Below, piece by piece: positions 1-8,429 of a stretch of 64,000 bases of DNA. This DNA is from Modestobacter sp. Leaf380 (GTDB taxonomy: Bacteria; Actinomycetota; Actinomycetes; Mycobacteriales; Geodermatophilaceae): assembly GCF_001424485.1 (NCBI RefSeq), contig NZ_LMQC01000012.1, positions 395,012 through 459,011 on the forward strand. Reading direction: 5' to 3'. Position 1 is the stretch's first letter, and each line of letters begins with the position of its first letter. The notes below the pieces were generated by a model, which worked only from the letters and a program-made list of their open reading frames with translations, was not told the origin of the DNA and ran no database searches. Position numbers and translations under genes: made by a program.

Positions 1-79
1 GATCGTCTGGGTGCTGGTGGGCAGCCTGCTGTCCAAGGCCATCACCCGCCTGGCACCCCGGACCACGGCGAAGGCCTGA
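1..79 (+). CDS. C-terminal end of a membrane protein (5' end outside window)
   Basis: Only the last 25 codons are in the window, read from base 2 to a TGA at 77-79. They give a hydrophobic stretch (VWVLVGSLLSKAI) followed by a short basic tail, as at the end of a membrane protein. The reading frame converges on the acyl-CoA synthetase gene, whose TAG lies only 7 bases further on. Family and function cannot be judged from so short a piece. Confidence 0.5.
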   Translation, partial: IVWVLVGSLLSKAITRLAPRTTAKA

Positions 80-86
80 GAGCGGC

Positions 87-1733
87 CTAGGCGGTGGCGA
101 CCTCGGCGAGGCCGAGCTCGGCCGTCGACGTCTCGCGCATCTCGACCTTGCGCACCTTGCCCGTCACCGTCATCGGGAACTCCTCGACGACCTTGACGTA
201 GCGGGGCACCTTGTAGTGCGCCAGCTTGCCGGCGCAGAACTCCTTCAGCCCCTCCGCGGTCAGCTCGGGCGCACCCGGGCGCAGCCGCACCCAGGCCATC
301 AGCTCCTCGCCGTAGCGCTGGTCCGGGACGCCGATGACCTGCACGTCGGCGATGTCGGGGTGGCTGTAGAGGAACTCCTCGATCTCCCGCGGGTACACGT
401 TCTCCCCGCCGCGGATGACCATGTCCTTGATCCGGCCGACGATGTTCACGTAGCCCTCGGCGTCCATCACCGCGAGGTCCCCGGTGTGCATCCAGCGCGC
501 CGCGTCGAGCACCTCGGCGGTCTTGGCCGGCTCGTCCCAGTAACCCAGCATCACCGAGTAGCCCCGGGTGCACAGCTCACCGGTGGTCCCCCGGGGCACG
601 GTCAGCCCGGTCTCGGGGTCGACGACCTTGCTCTCCAGGTGCGGGTGCGTGCGCCCGACCGTGGACGTGCGGCGGTCCAGGTCGTCGTCGGCACCGGTCT
701 GGGTGGAGACCGGCGAGGTCTCGGTCATCCCGTAGCAGATGGTCACCTCGGCCATGCCCATCTCGTCGACCACCCGCTTCATGACCTCGACCGGGCACGG
801 CGAACCGGCCATGATCCCGGTCCGCAGGCTGGACAGGTCGTAGTCGGCGAAGTCGGGCAGCGCGAGTTCGGCGATGAACATCGTCGGGACGCCGTACAGC
901 GACGTGCACCGCTCGTCCTGCACCGCCTGCAGGGTCAGCGCGGGGTCGAAGCCGGGGGCCGGGACGACCATCGTGGAGCCGTGCGAGGTGCAGCCCAGGT
1001 TGCCCATGCCCATGCCGAAGCAGTGGTAGTACGGCACCGGGATGCAGACCCGGTCGGCCTCGGTGTAACCGCAGCCCTCACCGACGAAGAACCCGTTGTT
1101 GAGCAGGTTGTGGTGGGTGAGCGTGGCGCCCTTGGGGAAGCCCGTCGTCCCCGAGGTGTACTGGATGTTGATCGGGTCGTCGGCGGACAGCTGCGCCTCG
1201 CGCTCGGCGAGCAGCCCGTGGTCGGCGGCCCGACCGGTGGCCATCAGCGCGTCCCACCCCGGGTCGCCGATGAAGAGCACCTCGCGCAGCGCCGGGGTGC
1301 TGTCGTGGACCTCGGCGACCATCGCCCGGTAGTCGCTGGTCTTGAACGACGGTGCGGCGACCAGCACGGAGATGCCGGCCTGCTCCAGCACGTAGGACAG
1401 CTCGTGGGTGCGGTAGGCCGGGTTGATGTTGACCAGGACGGCGCCCAGCTTGGCGGTGCCGTACTGGACGAAGACCCACTCGGCGCAGTTGGGCGCCCAG
1501 ATGCCGACCCGGTCGCCCTTGCGCACGCCGAGCGCGTCCAGGCCCAGCGCGCAGGCGTCGACGTCGTCGACGAGCTGCGGGTAGGTCCAGCGGCGACCCG
1601 TGGCGCACTCGACCAGCGCCTCGTGGTCGCCCACCCGCGCTGCCGTCCGGTCCAGGTTGGCCCCGATGGTGTCGCCGAGCAGGGGCACCGTGGAGGTGCC
1701 GCTGCTGTAGGACGGCAGCGCGGGGGTGGTCAT
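87..1733 (-). CDS. Fatty-acyl-CoA synthetase (AMP-binding, class I adenylate-forming)
   Basis: This 548-residue enzyme should activate a carboxylic acid, probably a medium or long fatty acid, to its CoA thioester via an acyl-AMP. The adenylate-forming P-loop [11 protein letters not shown] is near residues 191-201, the TGDL and [16 protein letters not shown] core motifs follow, and the C-terminal GKVRK carries the catalytic lysine. The length is normal for FadD/AMP-binding acyl-CoA synthetases. An upstream extension in the same frame is rejected because this ATG overlaps the stop of the preceding small gene in an ATGA arrangement, implying translational coupling. The exact substrate cannot be read from sequence. 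Confidence 0.9.
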   Translation of the reverse strand: MTTPALPSYSSGTSTVPLLGDTIGANLDRTAARVGDHEALVECATGRRWTYPQLVDDVDACALGLDALGVRKGDRVGIWAPNCAEWVFVQYGTAKLGAVLVNINPAYRTHELSYVLEQAGISVLVAAPSFKTSDYRAMVAEVHDSTPALREVLFIGDPGWDALMATGRAADHGLLAEREAQLSADDPINIQYTSGTTGFPKGATLTHHNLLNNGFFVGEGCGYTEADRVCIPVPYYHCFGMGMGNLGCTSHGSTMVVPAPGFDPALTLQAVQDERCTSLYGVPTMFIAELALPDFADYDLSSLRTGIMAGSPCPVEVMKRVVDEMGMAEVTICYGMTETSPVSTQTGADDDLDRRTSTVGRTHPHLESKVVDPETGLTVPRGTTGELCTRGYSVMLGYWDEPAKTAEVLDAARWMHTGDLAVMDAEGYVNIVGRIKDMVIRGGENVYPREIEEFLYSHPDIADVQVIGVPDQRYGEELMAWVRLRPGAPELTAEGLKEFCAGKLAHYKVPRYVKVVEEFPMTVTGKVRKVEMRETSTAELGLAEVATA

Positions 1734-1957
1734 GCCTGCTCGCCGGGGCGCAGCTGGACGCCGGCCCGGTTCGGCTTGTCCGTCGGGTGGGCGTAGCGCA
1801 GCCGGTCGGCCGGCAGCGGGAAGGCGTGGTCCTCGCCGAACGGGGACAGCGAGCCGGTCATCTCGCTGACCAGCTCGGTCAGCGGCGGGCCGCCGTCCTC
1901 GGACTGGCCCCAGGTCGGCTCGACCAGGTGCGCGTTCTTGCTGTTCTTCTTGGCCAC
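1730..1957 (-). CDS. Small conserved-looking hypothetical protein (75 aa)
   Basis: I do not recognise this protein. The GTG start is chosen because GGAGG lies 6 bases upstream; an ATG further upstream has no such site. The product begins with a lysine-rich VAKKNSKN and is otherwise soluble, charged and proline-rich, with no signal peptide or membrane segment. Its TGA overlaps the ATG of the acyl-CoA synthetase, so the two are probably co-translated and it may be an accessory to that enzyme, but this is inference from position only. Confidence 0.65.
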   Translation of the reverse strand: MAKKNSKNAHLVEPTWGQSEDGGPPLTELVSEMTGSLSPFGEDHAFPLPADRLRYAHPTDKPNRAGVQLRPGEQA

Positions 1958-2058
1958 GGTCGCCTCCGGTGCTCGAGCCCGCTCGAGGGTGCGGGCCGCG
2001 TCGGGACACATCTTCCCGCGCAGTAGACCGGCCGCGCACGCCCCCACGCCACCCCCGG

Positions 2059-2374
2059 TCAGGGGTGGTCGCGGGAGACCACCCACGTGGCCAGCTCCGG
2101 GGCCGGCAACCCCGGCGCCCAGTGGAAGCCCTGCGCCTGGTCGCAGCCCAGGGCGACCAGCTCGCGCAGCTGGTCGACGTCCTCCACGCCCTCGGCGACC
2201 GAGCGCGCCCCCATCGCCCGGGCCAGCTGGATGCAGCTGGCGACGATGGCCCGGTCGCCGGCGTCGGTGCACAGGTCGGCGACGAAGGACCGGTCGATCT
2301 CGACCTCGTCCACCGGGGAGGTCTTCAGGTAGGTGAAGCTGGAGTGACCGGTGCCGAAGTCGTCGATGGCCCGG
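2059..2374 (-). pseudogene. EAL-domain c-di-GMP phosphodiesterase remnant, N-terminally truncated
   Basis: Reading leftwards from about 2374 the frame gives [19 protein letters not shown], then [11 protein letters not shown] and [19 protein letters not shown], which is the C-terminal third of an EAL domain (DDFGTG loop, KIDRSFV-type strand, AEGVE motif), ending with the usual [10 protein letters not shown] tail and a TGA at 2059. Everything N-terminal of DDFGTG is missing: the homologous frame runs directly into the stop codon region of the siderophore-binding lipoprotein gene at 2375. It has no start codon or ribosome binding site in the right place. The remnant cannot be an active phosphodiesterase. 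It marks a recombination junction at about 2372-2384. Confidence 0.8.
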
Positions 2375-3340
2375 TCAGCCGGCCGCGTACAGCTGCTCCG
2401 CCAGGTCCAGCACCGCCATCGCGGTCAGCGGCCCGCCCTCGTGCGTGAACTTGTCGGTGCGGACCACCCGGTCGGTGCCCGCCGCGGGCAGCAACGGCCA
2501 CAGCGGGTCCGCGGCCAGCGACGTCATCTCCTCCGGGGTGTCCACGATCAGCAGCAGGGCATCGGCGTCGCCGGCCGCGGTGACCAGCTCCTCCGGGCCG
2601 TACTCCGCCGTCCCCCCGGCGTCGCGGGCCGCGGTGACCGCCGAGCCGAAGACGGCACCGAGGTCGGTCAGGACCTCGGTCTGCAGGCGGGAGGTGACCA
2701 CACCACTGCCCTCCGGGGCCCAGTCCAGCGGCAGCACGACGGTCTCGGCGATCTGCTGCGTGTACAGCCGGGAGAGCTCCTGCACCCGGGCGTCGTAGGC
2801 GGCGACGAGCTCGGCCGCGCGGTCGTCGCGGCCGGTCGCCTCGGCGACGAGGCGCAGGTCGTCCTGCCAGGCACCGCCCGAGGCCACCGACGACAGCGGG
2901 ATGACCGGCGCGATGGCACTCAGTTGGTCGTAGACGCGCTCGACGTCCTCGTCCCGGCCGACGATCAGGTCGGGGTCGGCCGCGGCGATGGCCTCCAGGT
3001 CGACCTCGTTGCGGTTGAACAGCTCTCGCGCGCCCTCGGCCCTCGCCTCGTCCAGGGCGTCCCCGAGGGGCGCCTCCAGGTCGAAGGACGCGCTGTCGCT
3101 GTCCACCGGGAAGCCGACCAGCGGCAGCTCCAGCGCCAGGACGACGTCCAGGTCACGCCGGCCCTCGACGACCACGACCGAGTCGACCTCCAGGGGGACC
3201 TGGACCGTCCCCAGGCTCGTCGCGACCGTCCGCGTCGGTTCGGCGCTCTCCCCCGACGTGCCCGCCGAGCACCCCGAGAGGACGACGACGGCGACACCTG
3301 CGACCGACGAGACACGGACCAGAGCACTGCTCGACTTCAT
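2375..3340 (-). CDS. Iron-siderophore ABC transporter substrate-binding lipoprotein
   Basis: The 321-residue product has a lipoprotein signal peptide with lipobox LSGC (lipidated Cys24) and a type III (FepB/FhuD-like) solute-binding fold, seen in VVVVEGRRDLDVVLAL, DLEAIAAADPDLIVGR and LYAAG-type terminal helices. It should bind a ferric siderophore outside the membrane and deliver it to an ABC permease, but no permease or ATPase gene is nearby. The ATG has no ribosome binding site: TAGGGT lies 6 bases before it (complement of 3347-3352), so a leaderless mRNA is likely. An inverted repeat TTAGG-N4-CCTAA covers this -10 and the start codon, pointing to DtxR/IdeR control by iron. Its 3' end abuts the broken EAL gene. 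Confidence 0.85.
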   Translation of the reverse strand: MKSSSALVRVSSVAGVAVVVLSGCSAGTSGESAEPTRTVATSLGTVQVPLEVDSVVVVEGRRDLDVVLALELPLVGFPVDSDSASFDLEAPLGDALDEARAEGARELFNRNEVDLEAIAAADPDLIVGRDEDVERVYDQLSAIAPVIPLSSVASGGAWQDDLRLVAEATGRDDRAAELVAAYDARVQELSRLYTQQIAETVVLPLDWAPEGSGVVTSRLQTEVLTDLGAVFGSAVTAARDAGGTAEYGPEELVTAAGDADALLLIVDTPEEMTSLAADPLWPLLPAAGTDRVVRTDKFTHEGGPLTAMAVLDLAEQLYAAG

Positions 3341-3353
3341 TAGGTGACCCTAA
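3340..3353 (-). promoter_or_regulatory. Iron box-like palindrome overlapping -10 and start codon
   Basis: TTAGG-TGAC-CCTAA (plus strand) resembles the half-sites of the DtxR/IdeR operator (consensus TTAGGTTAGSCTAACCTAA). It overlaps both the predicted -10 TAGGGT and the first base of the lipoprotein start codon, so repressor binding would block a leaderless promoter directly. The match is shorter and weaker than a full 19-bp box. Confidence 0.55.
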
Positions 3354-3422
3354 GTCGCCAGCGCGGGGATCCCCGTGCCGGACGGGTGTGCGGCTGCTCA
3401 CCAGGCGACGGAGGATGCGGGC

Positions 3423-3668
3423 ATGGAGTCCGAGCGGCGTCAGGTCCTCGCCTTCTCCGGCCTGCTCGACCCGCGCCCCGGCGACGGCTCCGTCTGGGAC
3501 CTCATCGCCCACGCGCTGTCCGCCTGACGCGAGCACGGCCTGCCGTCGGTGCTCCGGCGGTGCTGGGAGGCCGGCGTCGTGCTGGCCGGGACGAGCGCGG
3601 GCAGCCTGTGCTGGTCCGAGCGCGGCCCCACCGACTCGCACGGCGACGACCTCGCCGGCCCGGCCGCG
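3423..3668 (+). pseudogene. Peptidase E (S51) remnant with internal stop and deletion
   Basis: A frame starting at ATG 3423 gives 34 residues, then a TGA at 3525-3527. Immediately after it, in the same frame, follows REHGLPSVLRRCWEAGVVL and AGTSAGSLCW, which is the active-site segment of S51 dipeptidase E (the serine in GTSAGS), then TDSHGDDL. The roughly 70 residues that normally separate the N-terminus from this motif are missing and homology ends by about 3668. This is therefore a decayed gene. It occupies most of the 357-base stretch between the siderophore-binding protein and the next small gene; nothing else is apparent there. Confidence 0.65.
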
Positions 3669-3697
3669 CAGCGGCGCACGCGCCCTACGCTGCGGCG

Positions 3698-3865
3698 ATG
3701 GTCCCCATCGGAGAGATCCTGGTCGTGGGCCTCACCGTCCTGGCGCTCATCGGCGTCGCGGTGCTCGTGCTGCGCAGGCCTGTGACCCGGCGGCGAGAGG
3801 CCCGTCGGACGGGCGTGCCAGACCCCGCTGGTGCGGCGCCCGCGCCCGGCAGACGCGACGGCTGA
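3698..3865 (+). CDS. Small single-pass membrane protein (55 aa)
   Basis: I do not recognise a family. The product has one N-terminal membrane segment (IGEILVVGLTVLALIGVAVLVL) followed by a very basic cytoplasmic tail RRPVTRRREARR and a proline/alanine-rich end. The start is supported by a -10-like TACGCT at 3686-3691, 6 bases before the ATG with no ribosome binding site, i.e. a leaderless arrangement seen repeatedly in this window. It is convergent with the next small membrane protein. Confidence 0.55.
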   Translation: MVPIGEILVVGLTVLALIGVAVLVLRRPVTRRREARRTGVPDPAGAAPAPGRRDG

Positions 3866-3880
3866 CGCCCGGACACCGGC

Positions 3881-4072
3881 TCAGTCGGGGTCGGGACCGT
3901 CCACCCGGCCGGTCCCGCGCGACGCGCGGGCCGTCATCAACCCCGCGGTGAGGGCTGCGGCGGCGGCGATGCCCGTGCCCACGGGACCGACGCTCATCAC
4001 GACCGCCAGCACGAAGACGACGACGAAGACGACGAGCCCGGTGACGATCCCTCTCACGGCATCCACCTGCAC
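3881..4072 (-). CDS. Small two-helix membrane protein (63 aa)
   Basis: The GTG start has AGGAG 6 bases upstream. Two hydrophobic segments (GLVVFVVVFVLAVVMSV and GTGIAAAAALTAGLMTA) are separated by a short PVG turn, followed by an acidic/basic tail ending DGPDPD. No recognised family. It lies 26 bases downstream of the next membrane protein gene (4099-4599) on the same strand and may be co-transcribed with it. Confidence 0.6.
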   Translation of the reverse strand: MQVDAVRGIVTGLVVFVVVFVLAVVMSVGPVGTGIAAAAALTAGLMTARASRGTGRVDGPDPD

Positions 4073-4098
4073 ATCCTTCTCCTGCGCGCCGGGGCGGG

Positions 4099-4599
4099 TC
4101 ACAGTTCCTTCGCGCCGTAGACCGTCCCCGCACCGTCCGCGGTCAGCACCCACCGGCGGTCCCCCACCCGGGCGATCCGGACGTCGGCGTCGGCCAGGCG
4201 CTGCACGGCCCGGGTGCGCCAGGTGGCGGTGGACAGCAGCTGGAGGTCGACGTCCTCGCCGCCGCCGGTGGGCTCGACGCGCAGGGCTGCGGGTCCGGCG
4301 ATCCGCAGCCGGCCCGGCTGCCAGGTCGTGCGGCCCAGGCCGCGGGTCCAGGCGGTGACGCGGACGTAGGAGCCGACGCCGACCACGAGGGCGCACAGAC
4401 CCAGCAGCACCAGGACGAGCACGAGGAGCCCGGCACCGGGGACGCGTTCACCGCCGTCCCGGGTCACCCGTGCCGTGGCGACGCCGACCAGCACCCCGAG
4501 CACCACGGCCACCGCGCCGCCACCGAGCCAGCGCAGCGCGCCGGCCCGGGTGGCGGCCAGGTCGGTGCGGGTCTGCGGGTCGTCGAGGGCGCTGGACAC
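4099..4599 (-). CDS. Two-TM membrane protein with C-terminal soluble domain (166 aa), unknown function
   Basis: Two membrane helices (about residues 22-45 and 58-83) precede a roughly 80-residue basic C-terminal domain with short beta-like segments (GRLRIAGPAALRVEP, VDLQLLSTATWRT, RRWVLTADG). The layout resembles small PH-like membrane proteins, but I cannot assign a family. A GTG start is chosen because CAGCAT (complement of 4607-4612) lies 7 bases upstream, the leaderless pattern. The promoter is back-to-back with that of the helicase-associated gene starting at 4644. Confidence 0.65.
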   Translation of the reverse strand: MSSALDDPQTRTDLAATRAGALRWLGGGAVAVVLGVLVGVATARVTRDGGERVPGAGLLVLVLVLLGLCALVVGVGSYVRVTAWTRGLGRTTWQPGRLRIAGPAALRVEPTGGGEDVDLQLLSTATWRTRAVQRLADADVRIARVGDRRWVLTADGAGTVYGAKEL

Positions 4600-4606
4600 G
4601 CTCGCG

Positions 4607-4636
4607 ATGCTGTCACCCCCGCCCGGCACGTAGCGT
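4607..4636. promoter_or_regulatory. Back-to-back leaderless promoters
   Basis: The 44 bases between divergent starts at 4599 and 4644 hold one -10-like hexamer per strand: CAGCAT on the minus strand (4607-4612) and TAGCGT on the plus strand (4631-4636). Each is 7 bases from its start codon, and neither gene has a ribosome binding site. Confidence 0.5.
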
Positions 4637-4643
4637 GGACGGG

Positions 4644-6905
4644 ATGGCCAGGACCGAGGAGTCAGCCCGACCCGCCACGCTCGCCGCGTGGCTGCGCACC
4701 CGCTCGGACGACGAGCTGGCCACCCTGCTGACCCTGCGGCCCGACGTCGCCCGCCCGGCACCGGCCGACGTCGTGGCGCTGGCGACCCGGCTCGCCGTCC
4801 CGGTGTCGGTGGACCGCGCCCTGGACGACCTGGACGCCGCCACCCTCCAGGTGCTCGACGTGGTGCTGCTGGCCGAGACCGACGGGCTGTCCCGGGCGGG
4901 GATAACCGCCGCGCTGCCGGCCGTCCCGGCCGCGACCGTGGACGGCGCGCTGGCCACGCTCACCGACCGCGCGCTGCTGTGGGGCGACGACGAGCTGCAC
5001 GCCCCCGAGCCGGTGCGCCGCGCGGTCCGGCACCCGGCCGGGCTGGGCCGGCGCGGCAGCGACCTGCGCACCCCGCCCCCGGCCGACGTCCCCGAGGTGC
5101 TGGCCTCCCTCGACGAGGACGAGCTGGCCGTGCTGGAGCGACTGGCCGGCGACCGACCCGTCGGCCACCTGCCCGAGGACCGCAGCGCGGGCGCGGACTC
5201 CCCCGCCCGGCGGCTGCTGCGCCGCGGGCTGCTGGCCCGGGTGGACGCGGTCAACGTGGAGCTGCCCCGCGAACTGGGCCTGGCGCTGCGTGGCGACCGG
5301 CCCTACGGCCCGCCCCGGGTGCGCCCCGAGCCGGCCGTCGTGGAGCGGGACCCCGCCGTCGTCGACCGGCAGGCCGCCGGCGCCGCCCTGGAGGTCGTCG
5401 GGCGGGTCACCGAGCTGCTGGTCGCCCTGGAGGACGAGCCGGCCGGCCTGCTGCGCAGCGGCGGGCTCAGCGTGCGCGACCACAAGCGGCTGGCCAAGGC
5501 GCTCGGCGTCGGCGAGGCCGAGGCCGCGTTCCACGTCGAGCTCGCGCACGCCTCCGGCCTGCTGGACGTGGGTGGCGCCCAGCGCGACGAGTGGCTGCCC
5601 ACCCGGGCCTACGACGCCTGGCGCGAGCTGGACCTGCCCGACCGGTGGGCGGTGCTCGTCGAGGGCTGGCTGGACTCGATCCGGCTGATCTCGTTGGTCG
5701 GGCAGAAGGACGTGGCGGGCAAGACGGTCAACGTGCTGTCCCCCGACGTCGTCCGGCAGACGGCGCCCGCCATCCGCCGGTCCGCCCTCGCCGCGCTGGC
5801 CGAGTACCCGCCCGGCCGCGGCCTGGGTCCCGACGACCTGGTCGCGATGCTGCGCTGGCGCACCCCCCGGCGGGCCGACCGGCTGGCCCCGGTCCCCGCG
5901 CTGGTGGCCGAGGCCGGTCGCCTGGGCGTCGTCGTGGGCGGGGTGCTGTCCAGCGGTGGCCGGGGCCTGCTCACCGGCGGTGCCGACGGCGCCGCCGACG
6001 GCATGCGCGGCCTGCTGCCCGAGCCGGTCGACCACGTGCTCGCCCAACCCGACCTGTCGCTCATCGCGCCGGGGCCGCTCGTCGCGGAGCTGGCCACCAC
6101 GCTGTCCGCCGTCGCCGACGTCGAGTCCTCCGGTGGCGCCACGGTCTACCGGGTCAGCGACGCCAGCATCCGGCGCGCCCTGGACAGCGGCTGGTCGGCC
6201 ACCGAGCTGCACGACTTCTTCACCCGCGCCTCCCGCACCCCGGTGCCCCAGGCGCTGGACTTCCTCGTCGACGACGTCGCCCGCCAGCACGGCCGGCTGC
6301 GGGTCGGTGCGATCGAGTGCTACGTCCGCAGCGACGACCACGGGCTGCTGTCCCAGGTGCTGTCGGACAAGCGCAGCGCCGGCGCCGAGCTGCGCCGGCT
6401 GGCCCCGGGCGTGCTGGTCAGCGGGCTGCAGGCCGACGAGGTGCTCGCCGTGCTGCGCACCGCCGGGTACGCCCCGGCCGGGGAGTCCTCGGGCGGCGCG
6501 GTCCTGACCCGGCCGCCGGCCAAGCCGCGCGCCGCCGGCCGCCGTCCCGGGACGACGCTGCCGGCCGGCCCGCGCGGACTGGCCCCGGCCGAGGTGGAGG
6601 CCACCGTCCGCGAGGTCCGCGCCGGCGACGCCGCACTGGCCGCCCGGCGGGTCGAGCCGCTGAGCCGCCCCCCGGGCGTGACGACGGCGGGCACGCTGGA
6701 GCTGCTGACCCGCGCGGTCCGCGAGCAGCTGGCGGTCTGGTTGGGCTACGTGGACGCGCAGGGCACCGGGAGCCAGCGCGTCGTGCGGCCCACGTCGCTG
6801 ATGGGCGGGTTCCTGCAGGGGTTCGACGAGGGCCGCGGGGAGTCCCGGACGTTCGCCGTCCACCGGATCACCTCGGTCGCACTGGTGGAGGACCCCACCG
6901 ACTGA
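4644..6905 (+). CDS. Helicase-associated domain protein (Rv0862c-like, XPB partner)
   Basis: A 753-residue protein matching in length and layout the actinobacterial helicase-associated proteins (Rv0862c in M. tuberculosis) usually encoded beside the XPB helicase. The N-terminal two thirds are made of winged-helix-like repeats (for example LASLDEDELAVLERLAG); the C-terminal part has the XPB/Ssl2 N-terminal-like 'helicase C3' region around VLSSGGRGLLTGG to VLAQPDLSLIAPGPL and ASRTPVPQALDFLVDDVARQ. No Walker A motif is visible, so it is not itself a helicase. ATG 4644 is supported by TAGCGT 7 bases upstream. XPB follows at 8430 but is separated from it by a CFA synthase gene. Confidence 0.8.
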   Translation: MARTEESARPATLAAWLRTRSDDELATLLTLRPDVARPAPADVVALATRLAVPVSVDRALDDLDAATLQVLDVVLLAETDGLSRAGITAALPAVPAATVDGALATLTDRALLWGDDELHAPEPVRRAVRHPAGLGRRGSDLRTPPPADVPEVLASLDEDELAVLERLAGDRPVGHLPEDRSAGADSPARRLLRRGLLARVDAVNVELPRELGLALRGDRPYGPPRVRPEPAVVERDPAVVDRQAAGAALEVVGRVTELLVALEDEPAGLLRSGGLSVRDHKRLAKALGVGEAEAAFHVELAHASGLLDVGGAQRDEWLPTRAYDAWRELDLPDRWAVLVEGWLDSIRLISLVGQKDVAGKTVNVLSPDVVRQTAPAIRRSALAALAEYPPGRGLGPDDLVAMLRWRTPRRADRLAPVPALVAEAGRLGVVVGGVLSSGGRGLLTGGADGAADGMRGLLPEPVDHVLAQPDLSLIAPGPLVAELATTLSAVADVESSGGATVYRVSDASIRRALDSGWSATELHDFFTRASRTPVPQALDFLVDDVARQHGRLRVGAIECYVRSDDHGLLSQVLSDKRSAGAELRRLAPGVLVSGLQADEVLAVLRTAGYAPAGESSGGAVLTRPPAKPRAAGRRPGTTLPAGPRGLAPAEVEATVREVRAGDAALAARRVEPLSRPPGVTTAGTLELLTRAVREQLAVWLGYVDAQGTGSQRVVRPTSLMGGFLQGFDEGRGESRTFAVHRITSVALVEDPTD

Positions 6906-6996
6906 CCGGGTGTCGGAATGGCCGGGGTCGTGATCGACTTGGACGTCGTTGGTGCTTGCAACAAAGCGGGACCAGCGCGGACGAAGGACCACGGAC

Positions 6997-8280
6997 ATGG
7001 CACAGCGACGGACCGTCGCAGACCGGTTGGCGACGGTGCTCGGCACCGTCCTGGACACCACGGAGCTGCCGGTGCGGCTGCGCGGGTGGGACGGCTCGAC
7101 GGCCGGGCCGCCCGGCGCGCCCGTGCTCGCCGTCCGCGACCGACGGGCGTTGCGCCGCCTGCTCTGGTCCCCCGGGCAGCTCGGCCTGGGGCGCGCCTAC
7201 GTCGCCGGCGACATCGACCTCGAGGACGACGTCTTCGACACGTTCGCGGCACTGAGCTCGGTCGGCAAGCTGTCCGAGACCGGCACGATGCGCCCGGCCA
7301 CGGTGGCCGACCGGCTGGTGCTCGCGCGCACCGCGCTGGGGCTCGGCGCCGTCGGCCCGGAGCCCGCTCCCCCGGCCGAGGAGGCCGACCTGGGTCGGCA
7401 CGGCCGGCGGCACACCCGACGCCGGGACGCCGCGGCCATCGCCCACCACTACGACGTCGGCAACGACTTCTACGAGCTCGTGCTGGGCCCCTCGATGGTC
7501 TACAGCTGTGCGGTCTGGGACAGCCCCGACGTCGGGCTGGACGCGGCGCAGGAGGCCAAGCTGGACCTGGTCTGCCGCAAGCTCGGGCTCACCGAGGGCA
7601 GCCGGCTGCTGGACGTGGGGTGCGGCTGGGGCTCGATGGCCGTCCACGCGGCCGGGCGGTACGGCGCCACCGTCGTCGGCGTCACCATCTCCGAGGAGCA
7701 GGCCACCCTGGCCCGCAAGCGGGTCGCCGAGGCCGGGCTGACCGACAGGGTCGAGATCCGGGTGCAGGACTACCGCGCTGTCGAGGACGGCCCCTTCGAC
7801 GCGATCAGCTCCATCGGCATGGCCGAGCACGTCGGCCGGGCCCGACTGCCCGAGTACGTCGCGCGACTGGCCGGGCTGCTGCGCCCGGGCGGTCGGCTGC
7901 TCAACCACGCGATCGCCTGGAACGCCGGGGACGCCGCCTGGGACGAGGACTCCTTCATCGCCCGCTACGTCTTCCCCGACGGCGAGCTGCTGGGGCTGGG
8001 CGAGATGGTGGGCGCCGTCGAGGCCGGCGGCCTGGAGGTCGTCGACGTCGAGGCGCTGCGCCGGCACTACGCGCTCACCCTGCGCGCCTGGGTGGCGCTG
8101 CTGGAGGAGCACTGGGACGCCGCCGTCGCCGCCACCAGCGAGGGGCGGGCCCGGGTCTGGCGGCTGTACATGGCCGCCTGCGCGCTGGCCTTCGAGAAGG
8201 GCGCGATGGGCGTGGACCAGGTGCTGGCGGTCAAGCCCGGCGGGGCGCAGCCCCCGCTGCGCCGGACCGCCTGGGTCTGA
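6997..8280 (+). CDS. Cyclopropane-fatty-acyl-phospholipid synthase family methyltransferase
   Basis: A 427-residue SAM-dependent enzyme of the CFA synthase/mycolic acid cyclopropane synthase family. The N-terminal lipid-binding part is followed by HHYDVGNDFYELVLGPSMVYSCA, characteristic of the family, then the SAM motif LLDVGCGWGS near residues 204-213. It is expected to methylate or cyclopropanate unsaturated acyl chains of membrane phospholipids using a bicarbonate-assisted active site. The ATG has GAAGGA 9 bases upstream; upstream in-frame residues are excluded. It interrupts the usually adjacent helicase-associated/XPB pair. A nested hairpin follows its stop codon. Confidence 0.9.
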   Translation: MAQRRTVADRLATVLGTVLDTTELPVRLRGWDGSTAGPPGAPVLAVRDRRALRRLLWSPGQLGLGRAYVAGDIDLEDDVFDTFAALSSVGKLSETGTMRPATVADRLVLARTALGLGAVGPEPAPPAEEADLGRHGRRHTRRRDAAAIAHHYDVGNDFYELVLGPSMVYSCAVWDSPDVGLDAAQEAKLDLVCRKLGLTEGSRLLDVGCGWGSMAVHAAGRYGATVVGVTISEEQATLARKRVAEAGLTDRVEIRVQDYRAVEDGPFDAISSIGMAEHVGRARLPEYVARLAGLLRPGGRLLNHAIAWNAGDAAWDEDSFIARYVFPDGELLGLGEMVGAVEAGGLEVVDVEALRRHYALTLRAWVALLEEHWDAAVAATSEGRARVWRLYMAACALAFEKGAMGVDQVLAVKPGGAQPPLRRTAWV

Positions 8281-8288
8281 ACCGCACA

Positions 8289-8352
8289 GCGGGTCACTCG
8301 GCAGTCATCGGGTCGCGTCGTGACGCGACCCGATGACGGCACGGTGACCCGC
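8289..8352. repeat. Nested 64-bp hairpin after CFA synthase gene
   Basis: An inner perfect 16-bp inverted repeat (8304-8319 and 8322-8337, 2-base loop) is flanked by a symmetrical 6x6 internal loop and an outer perfect 9-bp repeat (8289-8297 and 8344-8352, GCGGGTCAC/GTGACCCGC). There is no T-run. It could end transcription of the upstream gene or be a mobile or regulatory palindrome. Confidence 0.75.
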
Positions 8353-8429
8353 GGCACCGCAAGCGGCGGGAGCAACCTGTCGGTACCGGTGGTTACCGTG
8401 GAGTACCTGCTCCTAGCCGAAGGACACAC

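Noticed and set aside
2059..2313. Independent small gene starting at GTG 2313
   Set aside because: Its homology to the EAL domain continues upstream of this GTG to the lipoprotein stop, so it is a truncated remnant, not a short gene.
3388..3951. 187-codon plus-strand frame across the peptidase E remnant and the 55-residue gene
   Set aside because: Composition is Arg/Pro/Ser shadow-like and it is out of frame with both recognisable sequences.
4662..7061. Long minus-strand open frame opposite the helicase-associated gene
   Set aside because: Same antisense effect; no motif, and the plus-strand gene has a good promoter and homology.
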